Shown: positions 33,801 through 46,439, numbered from the stretch's first letter. The stretch: DNA of 64,000 nucleotides from Halicephalobus mephisto (GCA_009193035.1 SWDT01000275.1:179905-243904); one strand, 5' to 3'. The notes: generated by a model from the sequence alone, not told the origin. Translations and numbers: made by a program.

Positions 33801-35458
33801 CTCGACTGGAAAATTTAAGAATTTTCGTGTCGGGACCATTTTCTAGGAAAATTTATTTTAGAATACTGTAACCATAATTACATCCCTACAGAATCAAACA
33901 GAAACTAAATTTTCTACTTCCGGGTCTCGACTGGAAAATTTAGAAATTTTCGTGTCGGGACCATTCCATAAGAAATTAATTTTTTTGATTATAAATTTAT
34001 ATTTTTTTATTTTTATAAATTTTTATTTTTTTTTGATTTTATAAATTTATAAATTTTTATTTTTTTAATTTTATAAATTTTATTGATTTCTGTGAATCCT
34101 ATTTTCGAAAGAAAGGTCATCGGATTTTCCATGAAATGGGTCGATCAAAAATCTCGAAAAAGTGAAAGTGACCAAGTTACGAAATAAGTCATTTTATTTG
34201 TGTTTTATTCATTACAGTAATCCATAAAAATTTAATGTTTTAATTTTTTAGAAAAATAAAAAATGAAAAACTTCGACCTAAAATTGAAGACAAATGTTTT
34301 TGAATTTTCACAAAAAAAATGACAATCAAATTTGCGAAAGTTTTAAAAACCCAAAAAGCGACGAAAAATTATCCAAAACAAGTCATGAGTCTGATTTTTG
34401 TTCTAGAGACGGGTTTCCTGTCGGTAACCGTTCCTCCTTAGAATCAACGAATAAAGCTAAGACAAAACATGGTTTATAGACCTTTAAAAAAATACTTCAC
34501 AAATATTAAAAAAAAGTTATTTCAGAAATTAAAAAAAGTTATTTCAGAAATTAAAAAAAGTGATTTTAGAAGGTTTAAAAAAAGTTATTTTAGAAAGTTT
34601 AAAAAAAATAATTTTAGAAATTAAAAAAAATTATTTTAGAATTTTCAAAAGAAAGTTATTTTAGAAATAAAGAAAACTTATTTTAGAAATTAAAAAAAAG
34701 TTATTTTAGAATTTTTTTAAAAAATTATTTTAAAAAGTGATTTTGTATATTTTCAAAAAAAGTGATTTTAGAAATCTCTAAAAACTATTTAGAAAAATTT
34801 TCTTTAAAAATCAATTTAGAAAATTTTTAAAAAAATTATTTAAAATTTTAAAAAAAATTGTTTTAGAAAAATTTTAGAGAAATTATTTAAAAATTTTTTT
34901 AATTATATAAATAATTATTTAATAGAATTTTAATAAAAAGTTATTTTAAAAGAAACTTGCCTTCGTAAAGGAGAGAATTTTCTTCGGGGTTTTTGAACAT
35001 GCTATCAGACATCCGCTGTCGATTCCATTTTGCAATTTCAGAGTTATCCTGGAAAATGGATCAATTATAAAATGGATAACGACAATTTTCGTCTTAAAAT
35101 AAAATAAAAAAATATCGATTAAAACAAATCTTACTTGATTTTCGGAATTTTCGGAAATTTTCGAATTTTCAAAAATTTTTGAATTTTCAGAATTTTCAGA
35201 ATTTTTAGAATATTTCGAATTTGCGAAATTTTTTAATTTTTTTAAATAACTTTGAACAATTTTAATTTCTTCATCTGTTTGACCAAAATTCAAAGCTTTT
35301 TTTCGAATACTGTAATTCCAAGATTCCGGAACAGATCTGGATTCTCGAATTTTTAAATTTTCAATTTCTTCAATCCATGGCGATTCTGAACCTCTTAGAA
35401 AATATCCATCAATTATATTAATTTTAATAAAAAATATAAAAATTGGAAATATCATCAT
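30872..35458 (-). CDS. dpy-31: Astacin metalloprotease with EGF, CUB and TSP1 (DPY-31/NAS-35-like)
   Basis: A secreted zinc protease of the nematode subgroup that includes DPY-31, a procollagen C-proteinase acting on cuticle collagen. Exons (descending): 35458-35135, 35048-34961, 33323-33171, 33039-32843, 32041-31845, 31800-31303, 31130-30872, giving 571 residues. Order: signal peptide (MMIFPIFIFFIKINIIDG), a prodomain with a Ser/Asn/Glu low-complexity insert, the aspartate-switch-like YEGDI, furin site RVKR, astacin domain with HEVAHALGFWHEQSRPDR and Met-turn SIMHY, a Cys-rich EGF-like module, a CUB domain, and the start of a TSP1 domain (WQNWQSWSSCTASCGSCG). The TSP1 domain stops early, without its last cysteines. 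The second intron uses a GC donor. Family confidence is high. The choice of DPY-31 over other subgroup members is moderate. Confidence 0.85.
32130..32480. repeat. ~85-bp tandem repeat in dpy-31 intron
   Basis: Three to four copies of AAAATTCAAAAAATCAAAAA followed by a TTTAAAGTTTAATTTTATTT block, within the intron between exons 32843 and 32041. Confidence 0.7.
32590..32830. repeat. GTTGCGCGCAAC-type repeat, 3 copies, in dpy-31 intron
   Basis: Copies of a unit with TTTGATTTCGAC...TTGCGCGCAACCTGCAG lie at about 32640, 32700 and 32760. The same family forms the larger array at 54770-55520. Confidence 0.65.
33590..33990. repeat. Dispersed 'gacacgaaaatt' repeat, inverted copies in dpy-31 intron
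   Basis: Several degenerate ~120-bp copies contain GGGTCTCGACTGGAAAATTT and a CATCC(T/C)TGCAGAATC block. They are the reverse orientation of the family at 35740-36600, 40620-41060 and 61620-61850. Confidence 0.65.
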
Positions 35459-37070
35459 GATCGAATATTCGGCTCAACGCCGTCGACACTTGCCCCAACC
35501 CTCGGGGTCGGTCTTCCGAGACGGCTCTTGTGTCGTTGGGGGGCGGTTCACGCCGCTCTTCTGCAGTTGGATAGAAAGACAAAAATTTCCGCGAAACAGC
35601 CAGAATACGAAAAAGACGATTTTCTGATTCTGTTTTTCAATGTGTGTACAAGGATGAAACGTCTAAATCCAAATTTTATAAAAATAAAACTACTTTTAAA
35701 AACACAAAACAGTCCCGACACGAAAATTCTTAAAATTTCTTAAAAGTTACAGTAACCTAAAATCTTGATTTTTTGATTCTGTTTTTCAATGTGTGTACAA
35801 GGATGAAACGTCTAAATCCAAATTTTATAAAAATAAAACTACTTTTAAAAACACAAAACGGTCCCGACACGAAAATTCTTAAAAGTTACAGTAACCTAAC
35901 ATTTTGATTTTCCACGAAAAAGACGATTTTCTGATTCTGTTTTTCAATGTGTGTACAAGGATGAAACGTCTGAATCTAAATTTTATAAAAATAAAACTAC
36001 TTTTAAAAACGCAAAACAGTCCCGACACGAAAATTCTTAAAATTTCTTAAAAGTTACAGTAACCTAAAATCTTGATTTTTCACGAAACAGCCAGAACACA
36101 AAAAAGACAATTTTCTGATTCTGCTTTTTAATGTGTGTACAGAGATGAAATGTCTGATTCCGAATTCTATAAAAATGCAACTACTTTAAAAACACGAAAC
36201 TGTTCCACACGAAAATTTTTAGAACTTTCCAGTCGAAACTCAAAATAGGAAATTTAAGGTTTATGTGATTCTACAATGATATAATTGTAATTATTTACTA
36301 TATAAATTAAAAAATTAATTTTTTACGGAATGGTCCCGACACGAAAGTTTCTAAATTTTCCAGTCGAGACCTGAAAGTAGAAAATTTAGTTTCTGTGTGA
36401 TTCTGTAAGAATATAATTATGGTTACAGTATTCTAAAATAAATTTTCCTAGAAAATGGTCCCGACACGAAAATTCCTAAATTTTCCAGTCGAGACCCGGA
36501 AGTAGAAAATTTTATTTTTCTGATTTTGTAAGGATGTAACTACATTATTGTAAAAATTAAAAACCACTTTTTTACAAAATTGTCTTGACATAAATTTTGA
36601 GAACTTGGCAGAATTACAGTATCTTACAATTTCGAAATTAATTTGTCAAATATGTTCTTAGAAGGGTCCAGGAAGATCCAGATTACGGTCCACAGGGCAC
36701 CTGGCTCTGTCTTCTAGGATTAATTTTCATATATGGAATTATCAATAAATGTGAAAATAACTTTTTTGAAAATCGATCGCTTCGGAAATTTTTGAAAATT
36801 CAGAATCCTGAGCTGAAACGAAAACTTAAATCAGATAAAATTAAAATTGAAAATAAATATTTCAAATATGTTTTAAAAATTCAAAAAAGGACAAAATTAT
36901 GGTTGCTTAGATATGGAAACAAAAAATGGGATTTCTGACCAAAAAAATTTATGAGACAGATTAATCGCGTTCGTTTGATTCAAGTACCTCTTAAAGATCC
37001 AAAATGCCGAGAAATCCGATAGGTCATTGACCGTGACGCACAAAAACGAGTATTAATTACATGGGCAATT
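35459..37070. repeat. Intergenic array of ~120-170-bp repeats upstream of dpy-31
   Basis: 35461-35580 is a GC-richer stretch that could be the dpy-31 promoter. Three long direct copies of a ~160-bp unit follow (TGTGTGTACAAGGATGAAAC near 35640, 35792 and 35949), with a diverged fourth near 36130. They grade into the dispersed family with GTCCCGACACGAAA up to about 36600. No gene is supported. Confidence 0.7.
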
Positions 37071-37372
37071 TCGTCCGATAGTACAGTGGTCAGCACGCGT
37101 GATTGTTAATTGTAAGACTCAAGTTCAAATCCCGAGCACTCTAAGACGGAAAATAAAAGTTCTCTAATAATCTACCTTGTTTTCTCCCAATAGCACAGTG
37201 GTTAACACACATGACTACCAGCCGTAAAGTCCAGGTTCGAATCTTCAACACTCCAAAATAAAGAATAAAACTTTTGCATTATTCTCCTCGGCTTTCTCCT
37301 ACTAGTGGAGTGGTTAGCACGCATGACCACCGAGTGTAGGACCTGAGTTCGACTCTCAGCCAATCTCACCAA
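37071..37372 (+). repeat. Tandem array of three tRNA-like units, 112-bp period
   Basis: A boxes at 37079, 37191 and 37303 (TAGTACAGTGG, TAGCACAGTGG, TAGTGGAGTGG), each 112 bp apart. B boxes at 37122, 37233 and 37346, always 42-43 nt after the A box. A short GACT/AGTC-type stem with an enlarged loop replaces the anticodon arm in two units. The pol III internal promoter is preserved, but a full cloverleaf is not. Confidence 0.65.
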
Positions 37373-37748
37373 CGTACCTTAACCGAACTCGAGCCTAACG
37401 CGGGATAAACTAAAACAAAGAGGATCTCTTGTGGATGATTTATATCTGCCTTTTTGCAGATTATTGATTCTCATACGTCTCCAGAGACCTCTTGAAACTG
37501 TAAAGCACAGAAATAATCGAGAAGAGTGGAACGTGTTCGATCACCGCGGGCTGGCTTTTGAGACGGATTTTACGGACCACTCGAAGTAGAAACACGCTTG
37601 CGAAGCTCCTCAGGCAATCCTAAATTGTCTCTCCGGAGGATCCACAAGGAACAGGCCTCATCTAAATCATCAAAAATAATGACGCAATTTAAAAGCATTC
37701 ATTTATTCTCAAAAATGTGCACGGTGGGGGATATCAATAATCCTGAGA

Positions 37749-40542
37749 TCAACGGGATTCCAATTTATGAGATTTCATATCTAAAAAATTAAATTAAAAT
37801 AATTTACAAAAAATATATTTACCTGAATTTTGAGACACAAACGATGGACACACAAAAGGCAGCGAAGGATAATCCGGCTCTAGAATTCCATTGTTGTAGT
37901 CAGCAATGAAACTGGTCAAAACTTCTGGCGATATTTCTTCTTGCTTACATATTGTAATCCCAATCCGTGGATCAAAAATAAGAGCAAGAGGAATCAGCAT
38001 CTCACGAAGTCCATAACTAGTGAGGAATTCAACGTCATCAATGCACTTGAAAAGCAAGAGCGATTTGTTTCGAATGAAATCCGTTTTTGTTAACTTATTT
38101 CTGAAAAATATTAATATGTAAAATAAACACATATGAAAGTAGAAAATAAATATCGTAATATTTTAAAACTAAAATTAGTTCTTTTACAAAAATTGTCTCG
38201 GGAAGAATTTCTAAAAATTAAAGCAATTCAAAATCTAGATTTTGCGTGATGATTTCGTAGTCAATTTTTCTAAAATATATTTTATCCAAATAAATTTAAG
38301 AACTTCTATATCAAAGTACATAGGGTACTTAACCCTTTATCTATTTTTAGAGACAAATTTTTATATATGAAAGTGTTACTGAACATTCTAAAACTTCTAT
38401 ATGAGAGAATATAAGGTACTTAACCATTTATCTATTTTTAGGGACTAATTTTTATATATAAAAGTGTTACTGAACATCCTAAAACTTCTATATCAAAGTA
38501 CATAGGATACTTAACCCTTTATCTATTTTTAGGGACTAATTTTTATATATGAAAGTGTTACTGAACATTCTAAAACTTCTATATGAGAGAATATAAGGTA
38601 CTTAACCCTTTATCTATCTTTAGGGACAAATTTTTATATATGAAAGTGTTAATTAACATTCTAAAAACTACAATGAACTTTAAATTTTTTCCATTGGAAA
38701 CGTATTTTTGGTACGTAAAAATAATGTATACGTAAATGTAAAAAAAACTTGCCTTTGTCCATTCGAATTTCCGTTCAAAATCAAAGAAGAACTTTGAAAT
38801 TCACCGATACTAGCTAGCAATGAGTCGATGAAACTCTCGTCTTCGGCATCCCCGAAGAGCACAAACGAAGGCACGTCCCAGATTCTGTAGAAATTCCAAG
38901 GACGAATAGCCTTCCACTCCAGCGGTCGATCTACGGACCAGTTCCAGGTCTTGAACGGGAAATTTTCGGCTTCTGGATCGGCAAAAACTACGTGACGACC
39001 TTGTTTCGTGATTATTTCGTTGTTTTCGTCCAGTAACAGCAACGATGGAACTTCAGAAACTCCAAAAGTGTGTTTTATTTTTTCCATTTGATCCTTCGTG
39101 AGATCCAAAGTACACCACGGCATCCTTCTCAAGACGTCTTCGTGATTACGGTAATTATCCAAATCGAACATGCATCCGAAGATTTCGAAATTATTTTCTC
39201 CATGATTACGACGAGCTTTTTCGTAGAATACCGTTAATTGGCTCGAGAAATTTCGACAAAATGGAATCTGAAATTTTTTATATAAAAATATAAATTATCA
39301 TAATTTATAAAAATGAAAAATAAATTTTTTTACGAAATAACCTCGACGCGAAAATGTAAAACTTCTTAGGTAATTGGAAATTTAGGTAAAAAAACAACGA
39401 AAAAACGCGAGTCAATTTGGATCGTTATTTGCCAAATTTGCCACTTTTACCTTTTTTGTAAATTTCTATCTTTTTGCGCGCGAATTCAAAAATTTCTGCT
39501 TTATAAAAATCTAAAAATAAGTTTTTTTAATTTTTCCACTACGAATTTCTGTTTTTTAAATAAAATCCTAAAATTTAAATGTAAAAAAAGTGAGATACCA
39601 GGTTTGTCACTTTTACCTTTTTTGCAAATATCTCTCTCTTTGCGCGCGAATTTAAAAATTTCAAAAAAATATAAAAATTAAAAATAAACTTTTTTACGGA
39701 ATTGTTCCGATAAGAAAGCATATTGTTTTCTAAATAAAAATTTAGGCAAAGAAACAGAAAAAACGCGAGTCAATTTTCGTAGTACATTGCCAGTTTTGCC
39801 ATTTTTACCTTTTTTGCAAATATCTCTCTCTTTGCGCGCGAATTCAAAAATATATATTGGTTTTTTTGAATAATAAAATTCGTAATTAAAAATTTACCAT
39901 GAAATTAAATAAATAAAGTCCCTTAACGGTCGGTTTACTGGATATAGACATGGATTTGAGGTCTCCATCGACGGGCTTCAGGACGGATTGGTTGAAAATC
40001 CACTCTACATCTCGGAATTTCCAAGGCCAAGTTGGCAAAGAATCGGATTTCAGGATGTTGTGACAAGCAATGTTGATGATTTCGAAATTATCTTCGGAAA
40101 TTTTCTGAATTAATCCGATCGAAAGTTCCTTGGAGGTGCTGAAAGTCCGGAGAACCGCGGCTTCCTGATGGACCGAAGTCGGACAGACAGCATAGAACTC
40201 CACCAATGCCTCTGGCAATTTCGAAAGCGATTCTTGTTTGATACAATTTTGAAATTTATCGTAAAAAATAATTCCAGGAACTTCGTCGGACTTCTGAAAA
40301 TCCGAAATAAAACGTCCAAGTTGTTTTAAAACATAATTATTGTCTTCCAAAATTTCGTCACAGGACTTGATTGAATTCATTTGAGTCATTGGGTAATCGA
40401 TCATGACGAAAAATGAATATTGATTTTTATTCAATGAATCTTTCAGAAAAATTTTTTCATTTGAAATATTTCTGGAAGATCCGTGAAATTTCGAAACTCG
40501 ACAATTTGATAAAACTTCTTTCACGAGAAAATTGAGCGTCAT
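37749..40542 (-). CDS. Nucleoredoxin-like protein with altered active site
   Basis: Thioredoxin-fold protein of the nucleoredoxin/tryparedoxin-like group, 489 residues. Exons (descending): 40542-39898, 39267-38753, 38100-37823 and a short last exon 37780-37749. The thioredoxin-like core (about residues 195-330) has the family blocks GLYLFNFM, NFEIFGCMFD, RRMPW, GVSEVPSLLLLDENNEIITK and a QGR motif. The C-terminal domain ends with ISPEVLTSFIADYNNGILEP, as in nucleoredoxins. Where the family has W-C-P-P-C, this protein reads M-I-P-F-C, so the first (nucleophilic) cysteine is absent and ordinary disulfide reductase activity is unlikely. The start follows a TTTTCAG acceptor 12 nt upstream. The second intron uses a GC donor. 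The first 190 residues are less conserved. Confidence 0.8.
38301..38664. repeat. 91-bp tandem repeat, 4 copies, alternating types
   Basis: Copies start at 38301, 38392, 38483 and 38574, exactly 91 bp apart. Copies 1 and 3 carry TATCAAAGTACATAGG and copies 2 and 4 carry TATGAGAGAATATAAGG at the same place, so the real unit is a 182-bp dimer. It lies in the nucleoredoxin-like gene's GC-AG intron. Confidence 0.85.
39400..39870. repeat. Dispersed GCGCG repeat, 3 copies, in an intron
   Basis: Three units of about 160 bp each with CGAGTCAATTT, a GCCA/TTTTTACCTTTTTTGC pyrimidine block and TTTTGCGCGCGAATTC-type motif (near 39474, 39646 and 39833). Same family as 47590-48350 and 59280-59650. Confidence 0.75.
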
Positions 40543-42140
40543 TTTCGGGATTCTGAAAACGTCGATATAAAAATTAATTTTTAAAAATTTCAAAAATAAA
40601 AAGAAATATAAAAAATATTACGAAATAATCTCGACACGAAAATTCTTGAATTTTCCAATTGGGACCCAAAAGTAGAATATTCAACTTTTGTGTGATTTAA
40701 TAAAAATAATCATAATTTTACTAATACAAAAATAAAAATTCCCACGAAATAATCTCGACACGAAAATTTCTAAGTTTTCCAGTCGAGACCCAAAAGTAGA
40801 AAATTCAACTTTTGTGTGATTTAATAAAGATATAATCGTAATTAAAATATTTTTAAAAAATAAAAATTCCCACGAAATGGTCCCGACGCGAAATTTTAGG
40901 TTTTAGAAAACATGGTAGTCTAGGTGACGATTTGCTATTTCTGCACGATTTCGTAATCAGTCATAAAAAAATTAAAAGTAATAATTTTTTACAAAATGGT
41001 CCCGACGCGAAATTTTAGGAATCAAAAACGGTCTATGACGATTTCGAAATTTAATTTTTCAGGAATATGTTCTTAGAAATACCTAGATTACGGTATATAG
41101 GGTATCTGTGTTTTCTAAAGTTGATTTTTATATATGAAATTATTAATGAACGTGTTAAAAATCACATTTAACGCGGAAATACCCCCGGCGGAAACGGGTT
41201 GCTTCGTTTATTTACAAAATAAGAGATTTAAATCCAGATACAAGATTCTCGATATCTTGTCAGACATCTGTCAAAATAAACAAATTGAACGGATTTTCGG
41301 ATTTGTTCGGCATAACGACCCTAAAAACAAGCAGTTCCTCTAAAAATAAGGAAAAACCGGCGACTTTCATTAAAGAGGAAAAATCGGCAAGTGTCCTTTA
41401 ATAAAAAAGAAAAACTATCAACTTTCAGGAAAAAAAGGAAAAACTGGTAATTTTTGAAAAGAGAAAAAGAAAAGCTGGTAAAGTTTCATACACAAAAAAG
41501 GAAAAACTGGTAAATTTTAGAAGAAAAAAAGGAACTTATTAAAAGGGAAAAACTGGTAATTTTTAGATGAAAAAAAAGGAACTTATTAAAAAAGGAAAAG
41601 CTGGTAAAATTTCATATATGAAAAAGAAAAACAAACAATTTTCAAGAAAATTGGTGGTTTTTGAGAACAAGAAGAAAAATTGTCAAATTTATATATGAAA
41701 AAAAACATGCTTTTGAAAAATAAAGAAAAACGACCGTTTTAATCACAAAAATGGAAAAACTGTCGAGTTTATGGAAGAATAAAAATAAAACAATCAATTT
41801 CTTTATTAAAGAAGAAAAATCGGCGAATTTCTACTAAAAAAGAGAAAAACTGGCAAGGATGGACATTGTCCGCCACTCGAATGGTCTCAATCGCGCCAAA
41901 ATTCTGCGAGAGGTCCGACCGCACGTTGCGAATTTCCGAACAGATTCGTTTTTGTTGAGGATTTGGAACTTTTTCTTTGATTTTTCCCCATTAATCCCTT
42001 TTTTTTATTTTTTAAAAATTCCCATCGATATCCACATGTTAAACGTAGAATTTTAATATATGAGTTTTTAATAAGTAATTATTTTGAAGGCGTAGGATTA
42101 AATTTCCTTCCGCAGTGTAATATTCGGTTTTGATCAACTC
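40543..42140. other. Interval upstream of rpl-23
   Basis: No gene. 40620-41060 carries four copies of the GACACGAAAATT dispersed repeat. 41345-41860 is purine-rich with many GGAAAAACTGGTAA-type blocks. 41855-41950 is GC-richer and, with the CAG acceptor at about 42146-42148, probably belongs to the rpl-23 promoter and outron. Confidence 0.5.
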
Positions 42141-42162
42141 ATTTTCAGATTGATTGGTTGTG

Positions 42163-43082
<920 letters not shown>

Positions 43083-43247
43083 ATTCCATTCTATAGATTG
43101 TTAATGTTGTTAATTTGATATAAAACAAATTTTGTTCTTTTTAATTTGTTCAGTTGCAGTTAATTGTCTGCTTTTCGTATTTATTCAGATGTTTGATTTT
43201 TCATTTTTCTTTTTTTTTTGAATTATTTTTAATTTTTTTTCAGATTT
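43083..43247 (+). promoter_or_regulatory. Operon-like intercistronic region rpl-23/dpy-19
   Basis: 165 bp separate the rpl-23 stop from the dpy-19 ATG. A TATAAA-type variant poly(A) signal lies near 43119. Long T-rich tracts lead to a strong TTTTTTTTCAG acceptor at 43233-43243, four bases before the ATG. This resembles nematode operon junctions resolved by SL2 trans-splicing (inference). Confidence 0.6.
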
Positions 43248-46200
43248 ATGGCGCGACAGAGAAAGAGTACCCAGGGAAAACCTCCCCCAGAGAAAAGCCC
43301 TAAGGCAGATGGAACTTCTGGAGGTTCTAGACGTGATTCTCATTCAGAAGTTAAAAAAGAAATGGATTCTTCTGTCCTCAACAAAATTGCCTTATTTTTT
43401 ATTTGTATAGGACTCTGGATAGTCCATTTCAAGTACCTAAATACCCTGTTTGAAAATGATCGTCATTTTTCCCATCTTGCCGATTTTGAAAGAGAAATGA
43501 CATACAGAACTGAAATGGTAGGTATTACAGTACCCTCTTTTGTTACTACATTTGCGTCCCAAGTATTTATTTTCCAATTTTGAATTTAAATTCGAACAAA
43601 TACTGATAATAGGGTAATGAAACTCGTGAAGTCCGAATCTGAAATTAGAACTGTACCTTCGGAATCCACTGCTCTTTATTTTTGAAAATCGAATGTTGAA
43701 TTTTCACATTGGAACAAAAGTATAAATTTCTTCGGGAAATTCATATATCAAATTTGGTCAATTTAGGTAAGTAATTTTTCGAAAAGAATGAAATTTTAAA
43801 TACAAATTTTTAATTGCTAATTTTGGAAACATGAAGCGGTGGATTCTGGATGTCAATCTTTGGTTTTAACAACGTTCAGAATTTTACAACAAAACTATTA
43901 AAAAATAAATTTTTCCAAAATGTTTTAAAATTTAAATACGAAATTATTTGAAATTTTTGAAGTTAAAATTGGAAGGTGAATGCTTAAGACACAAGTGTGG
44001 CATGATTTCCTCATTATAATGTCCTCTTTAGGGTCTGTATTATTCTTATTACAAAACTATAATCAATTCAGAATCTTTTGGTCAAGGTCTCTATAAAGTT
44101 ATGAACGACAATGTGACAGAATACGGTCACACGATCAATACTTTGAACAGATTTAATCTTTATCCGGAAGTATTCCTAGCTCCTCTTTATAGGACGTTTT
44201 CGTATTTTACTCGATCCTTAAGTATTCGAACTCAAGATTGTTATTGGATTAATCGAGGACAAGGATTAGAACCTGTGGAAAGTTGTGAAGGAATAGGAAA
44301 TGCGCATTATTTTTATATATATGGTGCTTTCTTGTTTGCAGGTTCGACATTACCATCTATGTATATTTTGGGATATTTATTAGGGAATGGGCATATTGGA
44401 GGTATTGTAAGTACTGCTGGTTTTATGTTTAATCATGGTGAAGCTACTAGAGCTCAATGGACACCGCCTTTGAGAGAAACTTTTGCGTATCCAGTGTTTC
44501 TTGCTCAAATTGCGGTTATTACGTATGTTTTGAAATATAAATCTACATTTTTTACATTTTTTGGTAGTATTATATTGAATACGGTATTTATGTTGTTTTG
44601 GCAATTTGCTCAATTTGCTTTTGCTACTCAAATAGCGGCAATTTATGCAGGATATGTACTGGAGTATGTAAAAACCGAGAATTTGAAGCCGTTAGTTCGA
44701 TCATATATGACGTCATTTGTTATTTCTCTAGGATTATTGTTTGGAAATAGAATGTTGTTAAGTTCGCTGTATTTTTCGTCAATAATGGCAGTTAATGGAG
44801 CGTTAATTTTGAAGCCTATTTTAAATAAGATTGTATTTCGTCCATTTTATATTATATTACATTTAATTTTATATATTGGAATTATAATAATGACGAAATA
44901 TGTAATGAATGCGGTATTTGATATAAGAGATGATGATCATATATTTGATATATTGAAGTCTAAATTTACAAATTTTGCGAATTTTCACACTCAACTTTAT
45001 ACATGTGCTGTAGAATTTGATTTTTTAACATTTGAAGTAAGTTTTTTATAAAAAATTTGGTGTTGTGATAATTGTGAAAGTTTATTTTGTAATTTTGAAG
45101 TTAGATTTGAGCAAAAAGTACTTGCAATGAGGTATTCAGATCCGTAATTTTTGAATCTGGGATTAATCCTCAGAATCCTGAATTTTAAAGAGTAACTTTT
45201 GATTCTGATTTTAGACTTTTAAGTATCCTTAAAATTGAGCAAAAAGTACTTGCAATGAGGTATTCAGATCCGTAATTTTTGAATCTGGAATTAAAATCAA
45301 AATTTAAGCTTCAGAATTCTGAGGGCTAATCTTTAGTTTTAAGGATATCTAGAATTTTACTTTGAAGTTTTACAAAAAGGTGAAAATTTGTCTAAAATTA
45401 TTTTTAAAATTCGATGTAAAATTATCTAAAATTTCCAAATTAAAATTGGAACAGATGTTTGATATAAAAGTGCTAAGTAGTTAAAATAATAATTATTGTT
45501 TTTAGTATGTGAAGAAATTATCTCTGACTGGATTAATCCCATGTGCTGCTATTTCGGTCATCTTTATTTTGGTTATGTTGGTAACTTGGGAATGTAATTG
45601 GACCGGATTTTTCTACAGAAATAATAATTTAAATGGCAAGCCATTTGCTGAATTGGTATATCATTTAGTGCAATTAATTTTATTTTCAATAATGGGATGG
45701 ATGATTATGAGATTGAAATTATTTCTTACACCAGAATTATGTGGTATAAGTTCGGTAATATTGAATAAACATGTAAGTTTTTAATTTAAAAGAAAATTTT
45801 AAAATTAAATTTTTAGTTTATGTCTGATGTTATGAAATTTCGACCACATAAATATAGAATTCCATTGGCAATTGCATTATTGAGTATGATGGCATATAAA
45901 GGACATGAAAATATTCGAGATCAATTAAGAATTCAAGGAGAATACAGTAATCCAGAACAAGAAAATTTATTTTTATGGATTGAAAAAAATACAAAATTGA
46001 ATGATGTATTTGCAGGATCAATGCCTGTTATGGCAAATTTGAAATTGTCGACGAATCGTCCTATTGTGAATCATCCACATTATGAAAATGAAGAAATTAG
46101 AAATCGTACTTTGAAAGTTTACTCAATGTATAGCAGAAAATCGTTAAATGAAGTTAATCAAATATTAAAAAAAATGGGAGTTGATTATTACGTATTTCAA

Positions 46201-46439
46201 CCGCATTCGTGTACAGGAAAACATCCAAAGTAAGGTTGATTGTAATACTGTGAGTAATGTTTTTTTACAGGCCAAATTGCACGTATGTTGAGATGTGGGA
46301 TATGGTGGAACCAGAATTGAAAGGAAGGGAGTCTATTTGCGATATATTCGAAAAAGCAATGAAAATGAAAAACCAGAAACTTTTGAATCCGTTTAACCTA
46401 GTATATAGTTCCCAGAGTTATGTTATTTTACGAGTTTAG
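43248..46439 (+). CDS. dpy-19: DPY-19 protein C-mannosyltransferase
   Basis: Multi-pass ER membrane glycosyltransferase of the DPY-19 family. It attaches mannose to the first tryptophan of W-x-x-W motifs in TSP1 repeats and cytokine-receptor-type domains. In C. elegans it is needed for Q-neuroblast migration and body shape. Exons 43248-43517, 44032-45036, 45506-45772, 45817-46229 and 46271-46439 give 707 residues. After a short charged N-terminus come about ten hydrophobic segments. Family blocks include [35 protein letters not shown] and the lumenal C-terminal domain with [20 protein letters not shown] and [11 protein letters not shown]. The acidic residue in the first lumenal loop expected for the GT-C catalytic site is present (Y-P-E). 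Its 3' end converges on the next gene, with 87 bp between stop codons. Confidence 0.95.

Noticed and set aside
41859..42056. Small plus-strand gene before rpl-23
   Set aside because: No family match. It runs into T-rich outron sequence, and the location fits a promoter.
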